Positions 11,301-22,593 are shown, counted from the stretch's first letter. The stretch is DNA of 34,591 nucleotides from Didymodactylos carnosus (GCA_905250885.1 CAJNOQ010001205.1:1-34591); one strand, 5' to 3'. The notes: generated by a model from the sequence alone, not told the origin. Made by a program: numbers and translations.

Positions 11301-11655
11301 ATGGATCATCGTTAATGTTCTGCTTACCTTTATTTTCATTTGTAGATCTTCGTTGTAATTTGATATAGTCCGCAAGATTTTGTTGAATAACGGCATTTTG
11401 CAATAAATGAATATTATTATTTGGTAATTCGATTTTAATTCTACACAAGGGACATAAGACTGCACCACCTCTTGCTGATTCGACATACGCTTTTAAACAT
11501 TGAAAACAAAATATATGTGGACATGATTCCAGTTGTTTTGGTGTTTCATACAAATCTAAACAAATTGAACATGTAATTGAATCAATCAATGATTTTTCAT
11601 CCGTTTGTAATGTTTGAACATCAGACGTTGTTATGGTGGCATAATTTGAAGTCAT
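8381..11655 (-). CDS. TRIM-like RING / B-box / coiled-coil protein (669 aa, 5 exons)
   Basis: Exons on the minus strand are 11655-11328, 10413-10063, 9909-9568, 9431-8877 and 8814-8381. All junctions are GT-AG in matching phase and give 2010 nt with one stop. Residues 29-71 form a C3HC4 RING (Cys29, Cys32, Cys45, His47, Cys50, Cys53, Cys68, Cys71), the E2-binding module of ubiquitin ligases. Residues 112-150 are a Cys/His-rich B-box-1-like module, and 172-205 a B-box 2 (Cys172, His175, Cys184, Cys187, Cys192, Cys195, His205). Residues of about 227-340 are charged and helical, as a TRIM coiled coil should be. The remaining ~330 residues show alternating beta-like segments and an acidic DNDDDEEEEQQ run, but no NHL or B30.2 domain I can name; a divergent beta-propeller is possible. 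The first ATG not encoded by the upstream MITE is at 11655, so I chose it. Intron 1 (914 bp) holds nothing recognisable. Likely a cytosolic E3 ligase; substrate unknown. Confidence 0.85.
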
Positions 11656-11852
11656 CGAGAATGATTTTAGATCTAAACATGAATAGACACTTTTTTTATA
11701 ACTGGCAAAATTACTGAACAATTCAACTAAGACACCGACTAAACATTCACACAAAAGTATTTCGCTTTCAGAGAGCTTGAAAAGATGTTTATTGTAAGGG
11801 TTCAGGTCAACAAATTCAACAACGTGTGCAAGCAAGAATAATAAAAACGGTT

Positions 11853-12023
11853 CAGAGCCGTAGCCAGGGGGGACTGGGGTACCGGTCCTCACTTGACTTT
11901 TGAAAAAATGATTTTTTTTCACTGAATCTCGTCAGAAAAAATTGCTAGTTGATAAGACTTCACACTATCTCTGAAGGCAAAAAAGTCGATCTACCCTTCG
12001 CAAAAATCCTGGCTACGGGCCTG
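11853..12023. mobile_element. hAT-like MITE, 171 bp, upstream of the TRIM-like gene
   Basis: The ends are CAGAGCCGTAGCCAGG and CCTGGCTACGGGCCTG, inverted repeats differing at two positions. They are flanked by AAACGGTT (11845-11852) and AAATGGTT (12024-12031), an 8-bp target duplication with one mismatch. The CAG terminus and 8-bp duplication indicate hAT. It sits about 200 bp upstream of the TRIM start and extends that frame upstream with an apparent ATG, which is probably not the true start. Confidence 0.85.
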
Positions 12024-12031
12024 AAATGGTT

Positions 12032-12992
12032 CGGTCAAATTTATAATTAAACAGTTTCATAATACACAAAAAAAATTGATACGAAAAATCACAACGAACT
12101 TAAATTTGTAAATTTTAATAATCATTGACTGCAAAACTCCACTGAAAAGTTTTATATTGTTATGAGATAAGCAGATAAGAAAAAGCATTTTCTCACGAAT
12201 TTTCACTCATGAACTATAGTTTAAGTAATTTGCTTATTTTCTATTTTAATTTCTAGGTTTAATTAAGGAGAATATAGAAAAGGCTCAAACGTGACTACAA
12301 AAAAGGAAATTAAAAATTTTGAATGACTTATAGTTTCTTTTGAGTATACTTAACAAATATAGGACACTTTAATGCACTTCACTTGTCTGCATGAGAGAAT
12401 CTATTTATGGGAGCCTATGCATCTATTCTATTCGCATTTTCGCATTATACTAACATAAGGTTGAAATTTGTCACGTTGCTAAACCAGAATAGGATACAAT
12501 CAATTATTTCTTTGAATGAAAAAAATCTTAATGTTCAAATATACCATGTGCAGCTGTTGACAGTTATCTGCTGCACGTTATTGGATATTATTCGTAAACC
12601 TCTAAAAATCTGATGTAAGTCCTCTTCGATGAGGAAATTTGTTTCTTACTAAGCGGAAACTTCTTGCAAAATAATGATTAACCACAAAAACTACAGAAGA
12701 GTATAAAGGTTTAAATCGTTCAAAAAGTTAGAGATACTATTGCACAAATTTCATTGTTGCTGCTAGACTCCAATAATACACTGCATAAAAAGTGGTCCAT
12801 TTAATGTCATTATCATATACAATATAATATAGCTCAGCTGAATTGCGTAATACAAGTGTGTCTTTGACTAGAAAAGCATCATAATCGAAGTATGGCCCAC
12901 TCTCATACTCCTTACGACATGTACTAATCGCTGTATTTCCGTTTATCTTAACTAAAAGTAAAAACTATTCATCGTTTTTTATCTTCTCCGTA
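12032..12992. other. Intergenic, no gene recognised
   Basis: AT-rich sequence between the divergently oriented TRIM-like gene (minus) and RTCB (plus). It probably contains part of the promoter region of the TRIM gene. The 68-codon frame at 12407-12613 shows no coding features. Confidence 0.4.
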
Positions 12993-13136
12993 GGGTCGTA
13001 TCACAAAAAAACTTAAGTCAAAGTCTAGAGTTAAGTCAGACTTAAGTGTATAAAATTAGCATGAAAGTGCACATGACGAAGACTTAAGTCCAAATTATGG
13101 CTTAAGTCAGACTTAAGATTTTTATGATACGGTCTC
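12993..13136. mobile_element. Small palindromic MITE-like element with CTTAAGTC motifs
   Basis: Imperfect inverted ends contain CGTATCA (left, about 12997) and TGATACG (right, about 13125). Between them, CTTAAGTC/GACTTAAG occurs several times, including two direct copies of TTAAGTCAGACTTAAG at about 13032 and 13102. At 144 bp, without a reading frame, it fits a MITE. I found no convincing target duplication. Confidence 0.55.
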
Positions 13137-13151
13137 CATGTGGTATTGATC

Positions 13152-13794
13152 GCTTAAAAATTGACGACTTTTACGTGACTTGGCGTTCGATCGTTACGAT
13201 ACTTTGTCGCAATCAGTCGGCGATATTTTTGCAACTTTTGGCGTTTAATCGCAACTCATCGCATGACTTTTTTATAGAAAGGAGATGCTAGAATCGAATT
13301 CACCTATGAGAAATTTCTTTTTTTGCTTTTCTTCCTTATTTTGCAGTTTATTGACTTTCTTATGATAGTGCCCACTACTCGGACCTTCTTCATCTGATTA
13401 ATCGGTTTGAGACACGGCCCAGAACTTCAGTTGTTCATCGGATCCCTCGATTCAAAAGCTTGTCCGTATCAAAATAACGAGTCATCTCCGAGAAGATCAC
13501 GAAGAATACTCTGGGTGCCTCGCAAAAAAAATTAATTTAGAAGAAAAGATTAAACAAAAGACATAATTGCTGTCGAAATTCATATTTATTATATACTTGG
13601 CCAAATGCAAAATAAAACGGTGAATGACTAGAAAACCAAAAATTGGCAACTAATTGCGATTAGTCAGCGATGTTTTGAGGAATCGCGACTTGCAAAATTA
13701 TCAACGTTTAATCGCGATATACAAAACAGTCGCTGAGATATTGCGGTTAAACGGCGACTCTTCAGAAAAGCGCGATAATCACCGATTTTTAAAC
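13152..13794. repeat. Repeat region with TTAATCGC-type motifs in the RTCB 5' flank
   Basis: Blocks at 13152-13265 and 13640-13794 share motifs such as GTTTAATCGC and GTCGGCGAT/AGTCAGCGAT. They are bounded by short inverted ends (CTTAAAAATTG and CGATTTTTAAA). It may be a degenerate transposon with subterminal repeats, ending 83 bp before the RTCB start. There is no clear target duplication. Confidence 0.35.
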
Positions 13795-13877
13795 AACATT
13801 GAAGACATGGGTTATGATTTCCTAGTATCATCACTGCGTTAATTCATTTTAGATTATTTGTAAATCGACAGCAAATA

Positions 13878-16800
13878 ATGCCACGAACTTACGATGAAGA
13901 GTTGGGTTTTATCGAAAGAATAAACTCACATTGTTGGAAGATAAAGAAAGGTTTCGTTCCAAATATGAATGTAAGTACGGCTTTCAAAACTGTTGTTAGA
14001 TATTTCCGCAAAGGCTGTACTACAGTTGCACAAACTGAAGTTATTCTCATCCGAAACTGGTAGGACTGAACAGGTGATATTACTCGCGCAAGTTTTGCTG
14101 AAATGATGTGTTTCCAGTCTCATTAGGATCGAAGTCATTCCGGTATTTGCTGACGCTGGTGGTCTAGATTATGGGAAAGACTACAAGGACTCGTGTTAAT
14201 TAAAGATTTTCGAGAGAAACGGTGTCAAACAGGCAGAGGATACAAAAACTCTACACCATCAGCTGGAATTTTATATTCTTATTTAAAAATCTATTCAAAT
14301 AATTCTTTTGTTAGTAGATATGATGAGTCAAATGCAGCATCTAAAGTTGATCTTTCGTTTTTTCTTTCCAATTTTAACGATGCCTGCAAAAAAGGCTAAA
14401 ATGTTGTTTCGAATTTCACGGAAATATCCTTGTGTTAAGACATGTTCTACGACATTTTTGTTTTAGGTGGAAGGAATATTTTACGTTAATGCTCCTTTAG
14501 AAAAATTAATGTTTGAAGAATTACAAATGTCATCGAAATATGGTGGTGTGGGAGGATTTTTACCTGGAATGAAACAAATTGCAAACGTGGCCGCATTGCC
14601 GGGAATTGTGGGAGTAAGTATACATACGAGAAATTGGACAAAGGTTCAATATGTAACTATAGCATTCAAAGACAATGATATTCGTCAATTGTCACATTTC
14701 GTTATTCATCTGTGTTTTAGCGTTCCGTTGGTTTGCCCGATGTACATTCTGGATATGGTTTTGCCATTGGAAATATGGCTGCATTTGATTATAACGATCC
14801 AAAAGCTATTGTTTCTCCAGGTCAGTAAGTGGAAAATAAACAAATTAAGGTGCAGCTTATGCAGAAATGAAGCAATTTTTTTTTCTGGACTTATTGATAC
14901 ACCCTTCGATAGAGTTTTTTGAGCCGATCACGAATGTGTAGTTTTCAATTTTTCTCATGTCGAAAAATCGAGAAAACTCGAACCGCACTAAAATTCGAAA
15001 AAACGATGATGTTCACTAAAGTTAGATTTTTCGACTTGAGTTTTCCGTCGAAACATTCAAATTATTTTTTTCTTATTTAGCGTTGAAAAGTTCGCTTTTT
15101 TTTGAATTTTAAGTCGTTGCTGAGAAAATTCATTTTTTCTAAATAAAGGGCGAAAAAGTCGGAATTCTTCTCGTATTTCTCAATTTTCTCCAACAGAACT
15201 CAACTTCTACGGAATAAAAATACCATATTTAGAATCAGGATCAAAAAATAAATCTACTGATGTGGATCTCTATCTTATCCGAGTACGTTGATTTTTTTCG
15301 AACTTTCAAGTTGGGAAATCGAGATTTTCGCCAAAAATGAACTAAAAATCTAAAAATACACATCAGTCAATTCATTTTTTGATTCTGATTCCAAATATGG
15401 TATTTTGATTCCATTATTTCATTCATTATTTTTTTAAAAAAATAATTTGAATGTTCCAATGAAAAACTCAAGTCGAAAAATCTAACTTTAGCAAACATCA
15501 TCATTTTTTCGAGTTTTCTCGATTTTTCGACATGAGAACAATGTTTCGAAAAATTGAAAACTACACATTCGTGATCGGCTCAAAAAACTCTATCGAATGG
15601 TGTATCAATAAGTTCAGAAAAAAATTTGCTTCATTTTTGCATGAGCTGCACCTTCTGTTATAAATGTTTTTAACTTTATTATATACATAGAAATATATTT
15701 TTCGAAAAGTAATTGTATATTTTGGTAGCGCTTGAAATCCTCTATTAGTCTCTGCTTATCTAGCCTGAATTCAAAATTATTTGCTGGCAAAAATTTTGAA
15801 TATTGTAAATGTCACCTATCACATTCTCAGGAATGAATGCGACCTCTCGGTATTTTTTATTTTTCTCGTGTTTCTTTAGAACCCAAAGGTTAATCTTTTT
15901 CTTAAGAAGATGCGCTGCGAAATACTCTAGAAAATCATATCTAAACTTTAATTTCAGAACGTCGATCAGGAAAACTAGGCAGATTATACGAAAGACGAAA
16001 AAAATGAAAACTTTGAAAATCTGGTATTTTTTTCTACTTGAATCTTTTTCTTCTGCTATTATTTCCGTAAAAAAGGATTGCAAAGGTGAAAACACTGTTT
16101 TTTTTGTACTTTTACACACATAAATATACAGAGTGATAGAAAATTCCGAGCGCTTTCAGAATATATAATTACTTTTCTAAGAATATATTTCTATATATAT
16201 AATAAATTTAAAAAATCGACTGAAAACATTTATTCCAGGTGGATATGTTCAAAAAGAGTGAGGTAATCGAGGTTATTAGGAAGAGTTCGATTGTCAACAC
16301 GTGTGTAAAATATTGTGACAGCCAGTTTAATCGAGGATGTGTACACGTCACAATACTGGATCTTTATGGCATTGAAGTGAACTATTCTCGTCTTCTAGTT
16401 GAAATTATACTGTTGTTTTCAAAGTATTTTTTGTTTAGGTGGTGTTGGTTTTGATATTAATTGCGGTGTACGCTTACTTAGAACAAATTTAACCGAGAAA
16501 GATGTTCAACCAGTTAAAGAACAATTAGCACAAAGTATGTTTGATCATATCCCTGTTGGCGTTGGTTCGAAAGGTGTTATACCAATGAATGCCAAGTTAG
16601 TCAACGTTTTTAATCAAGTTGATATTTATAATTCGATGATTCATAATGTCTTTTCAACGTTATTGAATGTATCCTAGTTCCTAGCGAGAGAATGTTTCAG
16701 CAGATTTTAGCTGCGTTTTGCTTGATTCTCTTTCTCTTCGTGGAAAAATGATGGAGCTTCTTATTCTTCGATTTCTGATTGGCATAAGTGTAATATATTA

Positions 16801-19262
16801 TCTTTCAACTCTAGTACTATGGTTATATTCTCGTAACCATTTATATTTCTTGTTTTTCAGAGACCTTGAAGAAGCTCTTGAAATGGGTATGGATTGGTCA
16901 TTGAGAGAAGGCAAGTAGACAAATAACTCGTTTTTTCCAGTAAAGTCGAAATTAACACTCTCTTTAGGTTATTCGTGGGCCGAAGATAAAGAACATTGTG
17001 AAGAATACGGCCGTATGTTACAAGCTGATCCCTCAAAAGTATCCCAACGAGCAAAAAAACGGGGGCTTCCACAAGTAAGTGTCTCTATTTCATGTCGTCG
17101 GTTTTTAGCGAAAATTGAACTTGAAATGAGATAAACGATATATGATTAGATGCGTAGTGAAGAACTGCATCAATTACTTATTTTTCATTTTGTTAGAAAT
17201 TACTTCGTTGTGCAAATATAAGTTTTGAAAGTTGATCAGTTCTGCTGGAGAATGGGTGTCAAAAAGTCTTTTTTTACTTTTTTTAGAAATACTATCATTC
17301 CAGTTTCGTTCTTAAAAACTGTCAGAGATTGTGGGCTATAGATTTTTTGTAAACAACACCAAAAACTTTTCTCCCCTACTTGAAAACCCTTTTTATCTTT
17401 CTTTTGGTTCCTACTTTTAACCTAATCTCAATAAAAATCAATTTTTTTCATCCATTTTCCACTTAAAATCAAAACCAATATTATATTTATAATCAAAACT
17501 GACTAGGCTACTTTAGCAGTGTTCAGTACCTTATATCTGATACCTATGATAGACAGCTAAGTTGAGATACCTTTTTGCAACTTAAGTATGTATTTAAGAA
17601 TCGATCTACTGAGTAGTAAAAATGACATGAGTCCTGTTTTGTAATGCTTTTTCTCCGCTATAAAGTCCACTACTTAAATCATTTTTTATCCTAACTAATT
17701 TCTGAAACTTTTTAAATTTCTTTCATTGTTACAGTCTGTTCTCAGAAGAAAATACTATAATATAATACCTGTTTGACCGCTAAAAAAAGTAGCAGAACAG
17801 TTTGAAAAATCCAGAATATAAACAGATATTGAGCTTCATCAGATGGAAAATGAGTAACATGCTGCGATACTGAAATTTCGCTGAGCTTCATTTAAGAAAA
17901 TAATCGATATTTACTGTTGCTTCTTTATTCTACTATTACACGGAGCAAAGCTTTAGAATTGATAATCCGAAAGAAATGAGATCAGAAAACAAAAGAAATA
18001 GCTAACTGTTAGAATTTTCGAGTTCGTCAACAATATTCTCTGTTAATTGTGTTATGCGTACAATTAAATAATCTGTTATTTCTAGTTGGGAACGTTAGGC
18101 GCTGGAAATCATTATGCTGAAATACAAGTTGTCGACGAAATCTACGATAAGTTTGCTGCGGGAAAAATGGGCATTGATTTTAAAGGACAAGTGTGTGTTA
18201 TGATACATTGCGGAAGTCGAGGTTTAGGACATCAAGTTGCTACAGGTTAGTCTATTAAACAGCATTTTTATTGATATGATCGTAAAATTAAATGCATTTT
18301 GGGTGTAGATTCATTAGTTGCTATGGAAAAAGCGATGAAGCGTGATAATATCTTAACAAATGATCGTCAATTAGCTTGTGCCTTAATTAAATCCGAGGAA
18401 GGACAAGATTATCTAAAAGGAATGTGTGCAGCAGCAAACTATGCTTGGGTTAACCGTTCATCAATGACATTTTTAGCTAGACAAGTAAATTGTATATTTA
18501 TCTATAGATGAAACTGTTGCACTGATAGTTTATTATTCGAATATTTTATTTAGGCATTTGCCCGAATATTCAAGACTGCTCCGGATGATTTAGATATGCA
18601 TTTAATCTACGATGTCTCACACAATATTGCGAAAATTGAAGAACATGTAATGGGTGATGGAAGACAAAAAACATTACTAGTACATCGAAAAGGAGCAACA
18701 AGAGCATTTCCACCACATCATCCACTCATACCAGTGGATTATCAACTCACTGGACAACCTGTTCTTATTGGAGGTATGTTTAAAATGATCAAATGCTGAG
18801 AGAATATTTGATCAACAATTTTTTTGTTTAAAGGAACAATGGGTACATGTAGTTATGTGTTAACTGGAACAGACGCAGGAATGCGTGAAACATTTGGTTC
18901 AACATGTCATGGAGCTGTAAGTCTACTTCTATCGATTTGTATTCTTTTTAACTTTGTCTTTGTGTTTTCTATCAGGGACGTGCATTATCTCGTGCAAAAT
19001 CTCGACGTAATCTAAATTGGTACGATGTACTTGATGACTTAAGAGAAAAAGGCATTGCTATACGTGTTGCATCACCTAAACTTGTTCAAGAAGAAGTATG
19101 ATCATTTTACGATTTAAATATCACGGGCTGAGTTACTAATTTTTCTTTATTTAGGCACCTGATTCATATAAAAATGTGACGGATGTTGTTGAAACCTGTC
19201 ATGCAGCCGGTATCAGTAAATTATGTGTGAAACTACGACCAGTGGCCGTTATTAAAGGTTGA
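13878..19262 (+). CDS. RTCB: RNA-splicing ligase RtcB homolog, tRNA ligase catalytic subunit (506 aa)
   Basis: Twelve exons: 13878-13970, 14467-14613, 14721-14820, 16439-16595, 16861-16910, 16968-17074, 18086-18245, 18309-18484, 18554-18773, 18834-18916, 18976-19095 and 19155-19262, total 1521 nt in frame. RtcB joins 2',3'-cyclic-phosphate and 5'-OH RNA ends using GTP and Mn2+, sealing tRNA exons and, in animals, XBP1 mRNA. Full length matches the ~505-aa animal enzyme. Metal and guanylylation residues are present: Asp119 and Cys122 ([10 protein letters not shown]), His227 (GAGNHYAE), His259 (MIHCGSRG, where human has Ser for the Cys), His353 (YDVSHNIAK) and the nucleotidyl His429 (TCHGAGRALSR). 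It ends in the usual AVIKG. Residue 80 is Gly where I recall His in human. All introns are GT-AG except intron 5 (GC-AG). Intron 3 (1618 bp) is filled with mobile DNA; most others are 57-110 bp. ATTAAA at 19470 and 19481 may direct polyadenylation. The next gene is convergent. Confidence 0.97.
14847..15654. mobile_element. Foldback element (808 bp) inside RTCB intron 3
   Basis: Termini are AAGGTGCAGCT and, inverted, AGCTGCACCTT. Arms of about 235 bp (about 14847-15085 and 15420-15654) are near-complementary. A second nested inverted pair (about 15216-15252 and 15378-15414, around ATACCATATTT) extends the palindrome. No reading frame and no clear target duplication were found. It lies 26 bp downstream of the intron 3 donor in the pre-mRNA, where it could form a very long hairpin. 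Confidence 0.8.
15812..16125 (+). mobile_element. Diverged half copy of the 31-kb mariner-type MITE, in RTCB intron 3
   Basis: The segment GATGCGCTGCGAAAT (about 15909) and the following ~200 bp match the left arm of the element at 31125-32063, with many substitutions. The similarity extends leftward through CTCTCGGTATTTT. The right half and the terminal TA-flanked ends are missing or degraded. Confidence 0.65.
16242..16460 (+). repeat. Duplicated segment, parent copy 1 (end of RTCB intron 3 and start of exon 4)
   Basis: About 200 bp that run up to the exon 4 acceptor recur at 28294-28510. The centre (about 16300-16380) is nearly identical, with more differences toward both ends. Weak similarity continues into exon 4 (GTTTTGATA). 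A 71-codon frame crosses it but is intronic. Confidence 0.8.
16911..16967 (+). other. GC-AG intron 5 of RTCB (57 bp)
   Basis: Exon 5 ends GAGAGAAG and the intron starts GCAAGT, ending TTTAG before GTTATTCG. Splicing there gives the conserved [13 protein letters not shown]. No GT donor nearby restores this frame. GC-AG introns are a known minor class of the standard spliceosome. Confidence 0.9.
17075..18085 (+). other. Long intron 6 of RTCB (1011 bp)
   Basis: The borders are GTAAGT and TTTCTAG between conserved exon ends GLPQ and LGTLGAGNH. The sequence is AT-rich and I recognise no repeat or frame in it. Confidence 0.85.
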
Positions 19263-19559
19263 TTCGCTCTTTCGTTAGGTTATTAATAGGATAATTTTCT
19301 TGTTACTTTTATTTTTGCGGACCGTTTTTATTAATCGCTATATGGATGTGTGTAACTAACACATTCATTTCTTACAGTGAAAAAAACAAACTTTTTCCAT
19401 TGTTATCTATTCTTCCCATCTAATCTCGTGTGATGAATGTGCATATGTTTTTGTTTTCGCTATTACTTTATTAAACTAGCATTAAATGCAACTGATCGCA
19501 ACATCTCTGCTAACAGATGACTAACACTTTCAACTACACTCGGCGTGTCTTCTGATAAC

Positions 19560-19920
19560 CGTCAAAGATAGCAAGGAGTTTATTAGATGAGAGTACACTT
19601 TCTAGTGACAAATGTATGACTATGATAGCTGGCGTGTTTGTTCTTGAAACTATCAACTTGACATATCACCACGATTATCTTTAAGAAAACAAATAACTAC
19701 AAAAGTCCATAGAAAAATGGGGTACACAAATTATATAAAACCTTAACAAACAAAATGTTGTATCAAATAATTAGAAAAACAGACAAATACCAAGTTGGCT
19801 TTCAGCTAGAGAACACTGAAATATAAATATCACCATGTCTAACGCTATCTGTGTGTCACAAGACATTTCACCAGAGAAAAACTACTACTAAAGTACTATT
19901 AAACTTTTTCGAGATTTCAC
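19560..19920 (+). repeat. Duplicated segment, parent copy 2 (3' flank of RTCB)
   Basis: About 361 bp starting CGTCAAAGATAGCAAGG recur at 28521-28882 with only a handful of differences, implying a recent copy. It lies between the convergent ends of RTCB and the ASMT-like gene, 113 bp from the latter's stop. The remainder of 19263-20032 holds no gene. Confidence 0.95.
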
Positions 19921-20032
19921 AACTAATTGTTAGAAACGCAAAGTCATTCTCTTGCGCTAAGTAACGGTATCAAAGAAAAATGTCAGACGCTTTCTTACTT
20001 TGACCCGCTCTGAACACTCGCTCGATAGAGGC

Positions 20033-21084
20033 TTATTTATAGGCTAAAACAACATTGCATGTGTTCGTTTTTTGCCGTTCAATTTTGGAATAACCAAAGG
20101 CATCCATTGAATCACACTCTTCTTCGACACTATTTTCCATTGCTGCTAGTAAACTCGTCGCTAACAGCAATTCACTTGTAACATCGTCTTCATTACTTTC
20201 TTCTATAATCATGCATAATCCATTCTCATCTGTTAACATTTCGTACGCTTGTTTGATCTTATACTTTTTCTGTTGTACAGAAGACCAATTCCAAATGATG
20301 ATTAAATCCACTTTTTCATCGCTCTCGTTAGTGCCTATGTAACATTTCAGCCTTTTATATTTCACTGCTAAACGTTCGATTAGATCTTTGTTTGGCACAT
20401 CGCTTATATCAACTAATGTCGAATATTTCGATAAATCTAATTGAGCAAAAACATTTTTTATTCTCTCTGTCTTGAAAAATCCTAACACATCTTTTATAGA
20501 TGAAGACGTGGACGAACAGCAATCCTGATCAATTGTGCCTAAAATTAAAACATGTAAAAAAACCTATGACTTCTTTTGTGCTCGATGTGTCTTGCTTTGT
20601 AGTATTTCACTTCTGAGATATGTTTATCACACAGTAAACGAGAAAACCACTCTTTACCTGTTGTCAATAATTGATCTAATTTAGAAAATTGGGAATATAT
20701 TTGCTGATCAATCACGTTAAAATATTTCAAATATTTGTCTTCGTTTAATAAATATCGTTCACCTAACAACGCTAGTTTATATGTAGAATGCTCCCGTTTT
20801 AATACACTCATCGAACATAATGCATCAAGTACATCTAACAGCCCACGTGATTCATTCTCAATCCAATGTAAGTTTAAATCCTGAGCTATCTGCTGAACAG
20901 TTCGTCCTGTGTCCTTATGATTGAATAATAATTGAAATAGTTTTAAATTGATTGCTGAGAACATAATTCGAGATTGAATAAAAGTTTGAGCTATTTCAAA
21001 TAAATATTGTTCACTATTATATATCGCTGATGAGTTTTTGCTGCTAGTATCAGAAGAGAAAGACCTGTTGTTGATTGACATCAT
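20033..21084 (-). CDS. ASMT-like O-methyltransferase homolog, apparently degenerate
   Basis: Two exons. Exon 1 starts at the ATG at 21084 and encodes a helical winged-helix dimerisation domain (about residues 25-120: IQSRIMFSAINLKLFQLLF, then TVQQIAQDLNL, then LLDVLDALCSM, then YKLALLGERYLL), the usual N-terminus of acetylserotonin/plant-type O-methyltransferases. Exon 2 (ending at 20033) encodes the C-terminal Rossmann-like half. The junction is uncertain: either 20610-20525 (86 bp) or 20630-20539 (92 bp) restores the frame, giving about 320 aa against about 345 for ASMT. The expected glycine-rich SAM motif after LSKYSTLVDI is replaced by SDVPNKDLIE. The position of the family's HDW motif reads WNW, and the catalytic-region histidine is not seen. 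The frame is otherwise intact, so a pseudoenzyme is more likely than a dead gene, although the unclear junction leaves a frameshifted pseudogene possible. Confidence 0.75.
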
Positions 21085-21741
21085 TTAAGCACGTTGAAGT
21101 GAGAATGAGGTTGTTTTATCTGAAAGACAAACAACAAACTCAACATTCACTAACAGAACAACCATCCGTAACTGTAGATATTTCTCGCATGAACAAACGA
21201 AGGAAAGACGTACTGTTCAAAATTTACTTTAATACAACAAAAATACATAAGATTGAACGAACATTAGAACAGAATATTTTGTACAAATCTCCTGGTTGAA
21301 CATTTCGAACCGATTTATAGCATTGTATAACAAAATACTATAATTTTATATGAACGTGTATTTGTTATATTTTGACACTATATTGTTTCACATTATCATT
21401 CTTTTCAACGCCCGAATTTCAATATTAACTAGCTCAGTTTTTCCAGCAAAACAACTCACAATAGGCTCTCACCCAATGGTTGCCGTTCAAATTTTAACGT
21501 TTCTATAGCTTAAAACCAAAAGTCTCTAAAACAGACAGCAGTGCTACTAACTGATATTGAAATGAAAAAAAAACATATTTAATGTATTCTTAGCTACATT
21601 CTCGATTAAAGATCAATATCGTAGCGACAGGAGGGAATGCGACGGAGGTGTCCTATTTTTCAAAAAAATTGAGAATCTTTGTCCCACTCTTCCTTCTAAA
21701 AGAAAAACAGCTCAAATTAATATCAGTATGATCATTCTTAC

Positions 21742-21837
21742 TTCCATAGTTTTCGGTCAAAGATTTACAAGTTTCTTGTTGTTTTCTCTCGCCACGACAC
21801 TGACAAATATCACATGTTTTCAAATCGAATACAGAAA
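21742..21837 (-). CDS. Possible isolated cysteine-rich exon (96 nt)
   Basis: On the minus strand, a TTGTCAG acceptor and an A/GTAAGA donor bound a 96-nt open stretch encoding FDLKTCDICQCRGERKQQ followed by ETCKSLTENYG. Both borders are phase 1, as in shuffled extracellular modules. Four cysteines (C-x2-C-x-C, then C) suggest a disulphide-rich or zinc-binding piece. No partner exon was identified, so this may be a remnant or a coincidence. Confidence 0.25.
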
Positions 21838-22593
21838 CTGACAAGTGTAAATATGTTTGCATAAAAAACGACGATAGTAGGTAAAATAATCGTGAATTCC
21901 AAACTTGATATTGACATTATGTAAAATACATAAATCTTCATCGTGTATCGTTACTGTCATTCATAGTTAGACTATTTCTGAATTCAATCCTGAAATGTGG
22001 TTAAATATTATAGCGGAAAATTTTTCAATTCAAGGTCTGTTTTATCTACAAGTTCTCTGATCATTGACTTCTTTTTAAAATCTTGAAATTTCGCTACCTT
22101 GCAATTGGAAATTCTATACGAAAACGCTTTAAGTGGAATAGCAGTTCATTTGATTCGGTTTCCCTATTTTATATTATTTCCTAACGTGCCAGCTGTGAGT
22201 CCAATGTAGGAAAAGTGTAATTTATGGACGAATCTGGTTTGTTTTAAAAACAAAAAGCTAACTAAGAACAGATCACTATAATAATCAACGTAAATAAAGT
22301 ATAAAATTTTTGTTGATTGTTCAACTACTAACTTGTTTCTGATGTATCTTGGATGTTTGTGTAAAAGTGGCTCCACTTTTATGGTACGCTACCGACTCTG
22401 ATCTGCAAACTCTGTTTGAAATGAGAAGTGAGTCTAAAATGCCCTTCCAATAATCGTTTCTACTATTTATTCACAAGGTATCGAAATTCCTGTAAAATTT
22501 TAACATTTAATTTCTGAGTTGAATTACATCTTAGAGTCCTACATATTCCCCCCATTCTACTATTGATGTATTTTTTGAAATATATATAATAAA

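Noticed and set aside
15760-16123. Overlapping 119-codon minus and 104-codon plus frames in RTCB intron 3
   Set aside because: They arise within the degraded mariner-type MITE copy; no transposase or other domain is seen.
16239-16454. 71-codon frame, similar to part of the 102-codon frame at 28243-28551
   Set aside because: The similarity is explained by DNA duplication; differences do not favour silent sites clearly and the first copy is RTCB intron.
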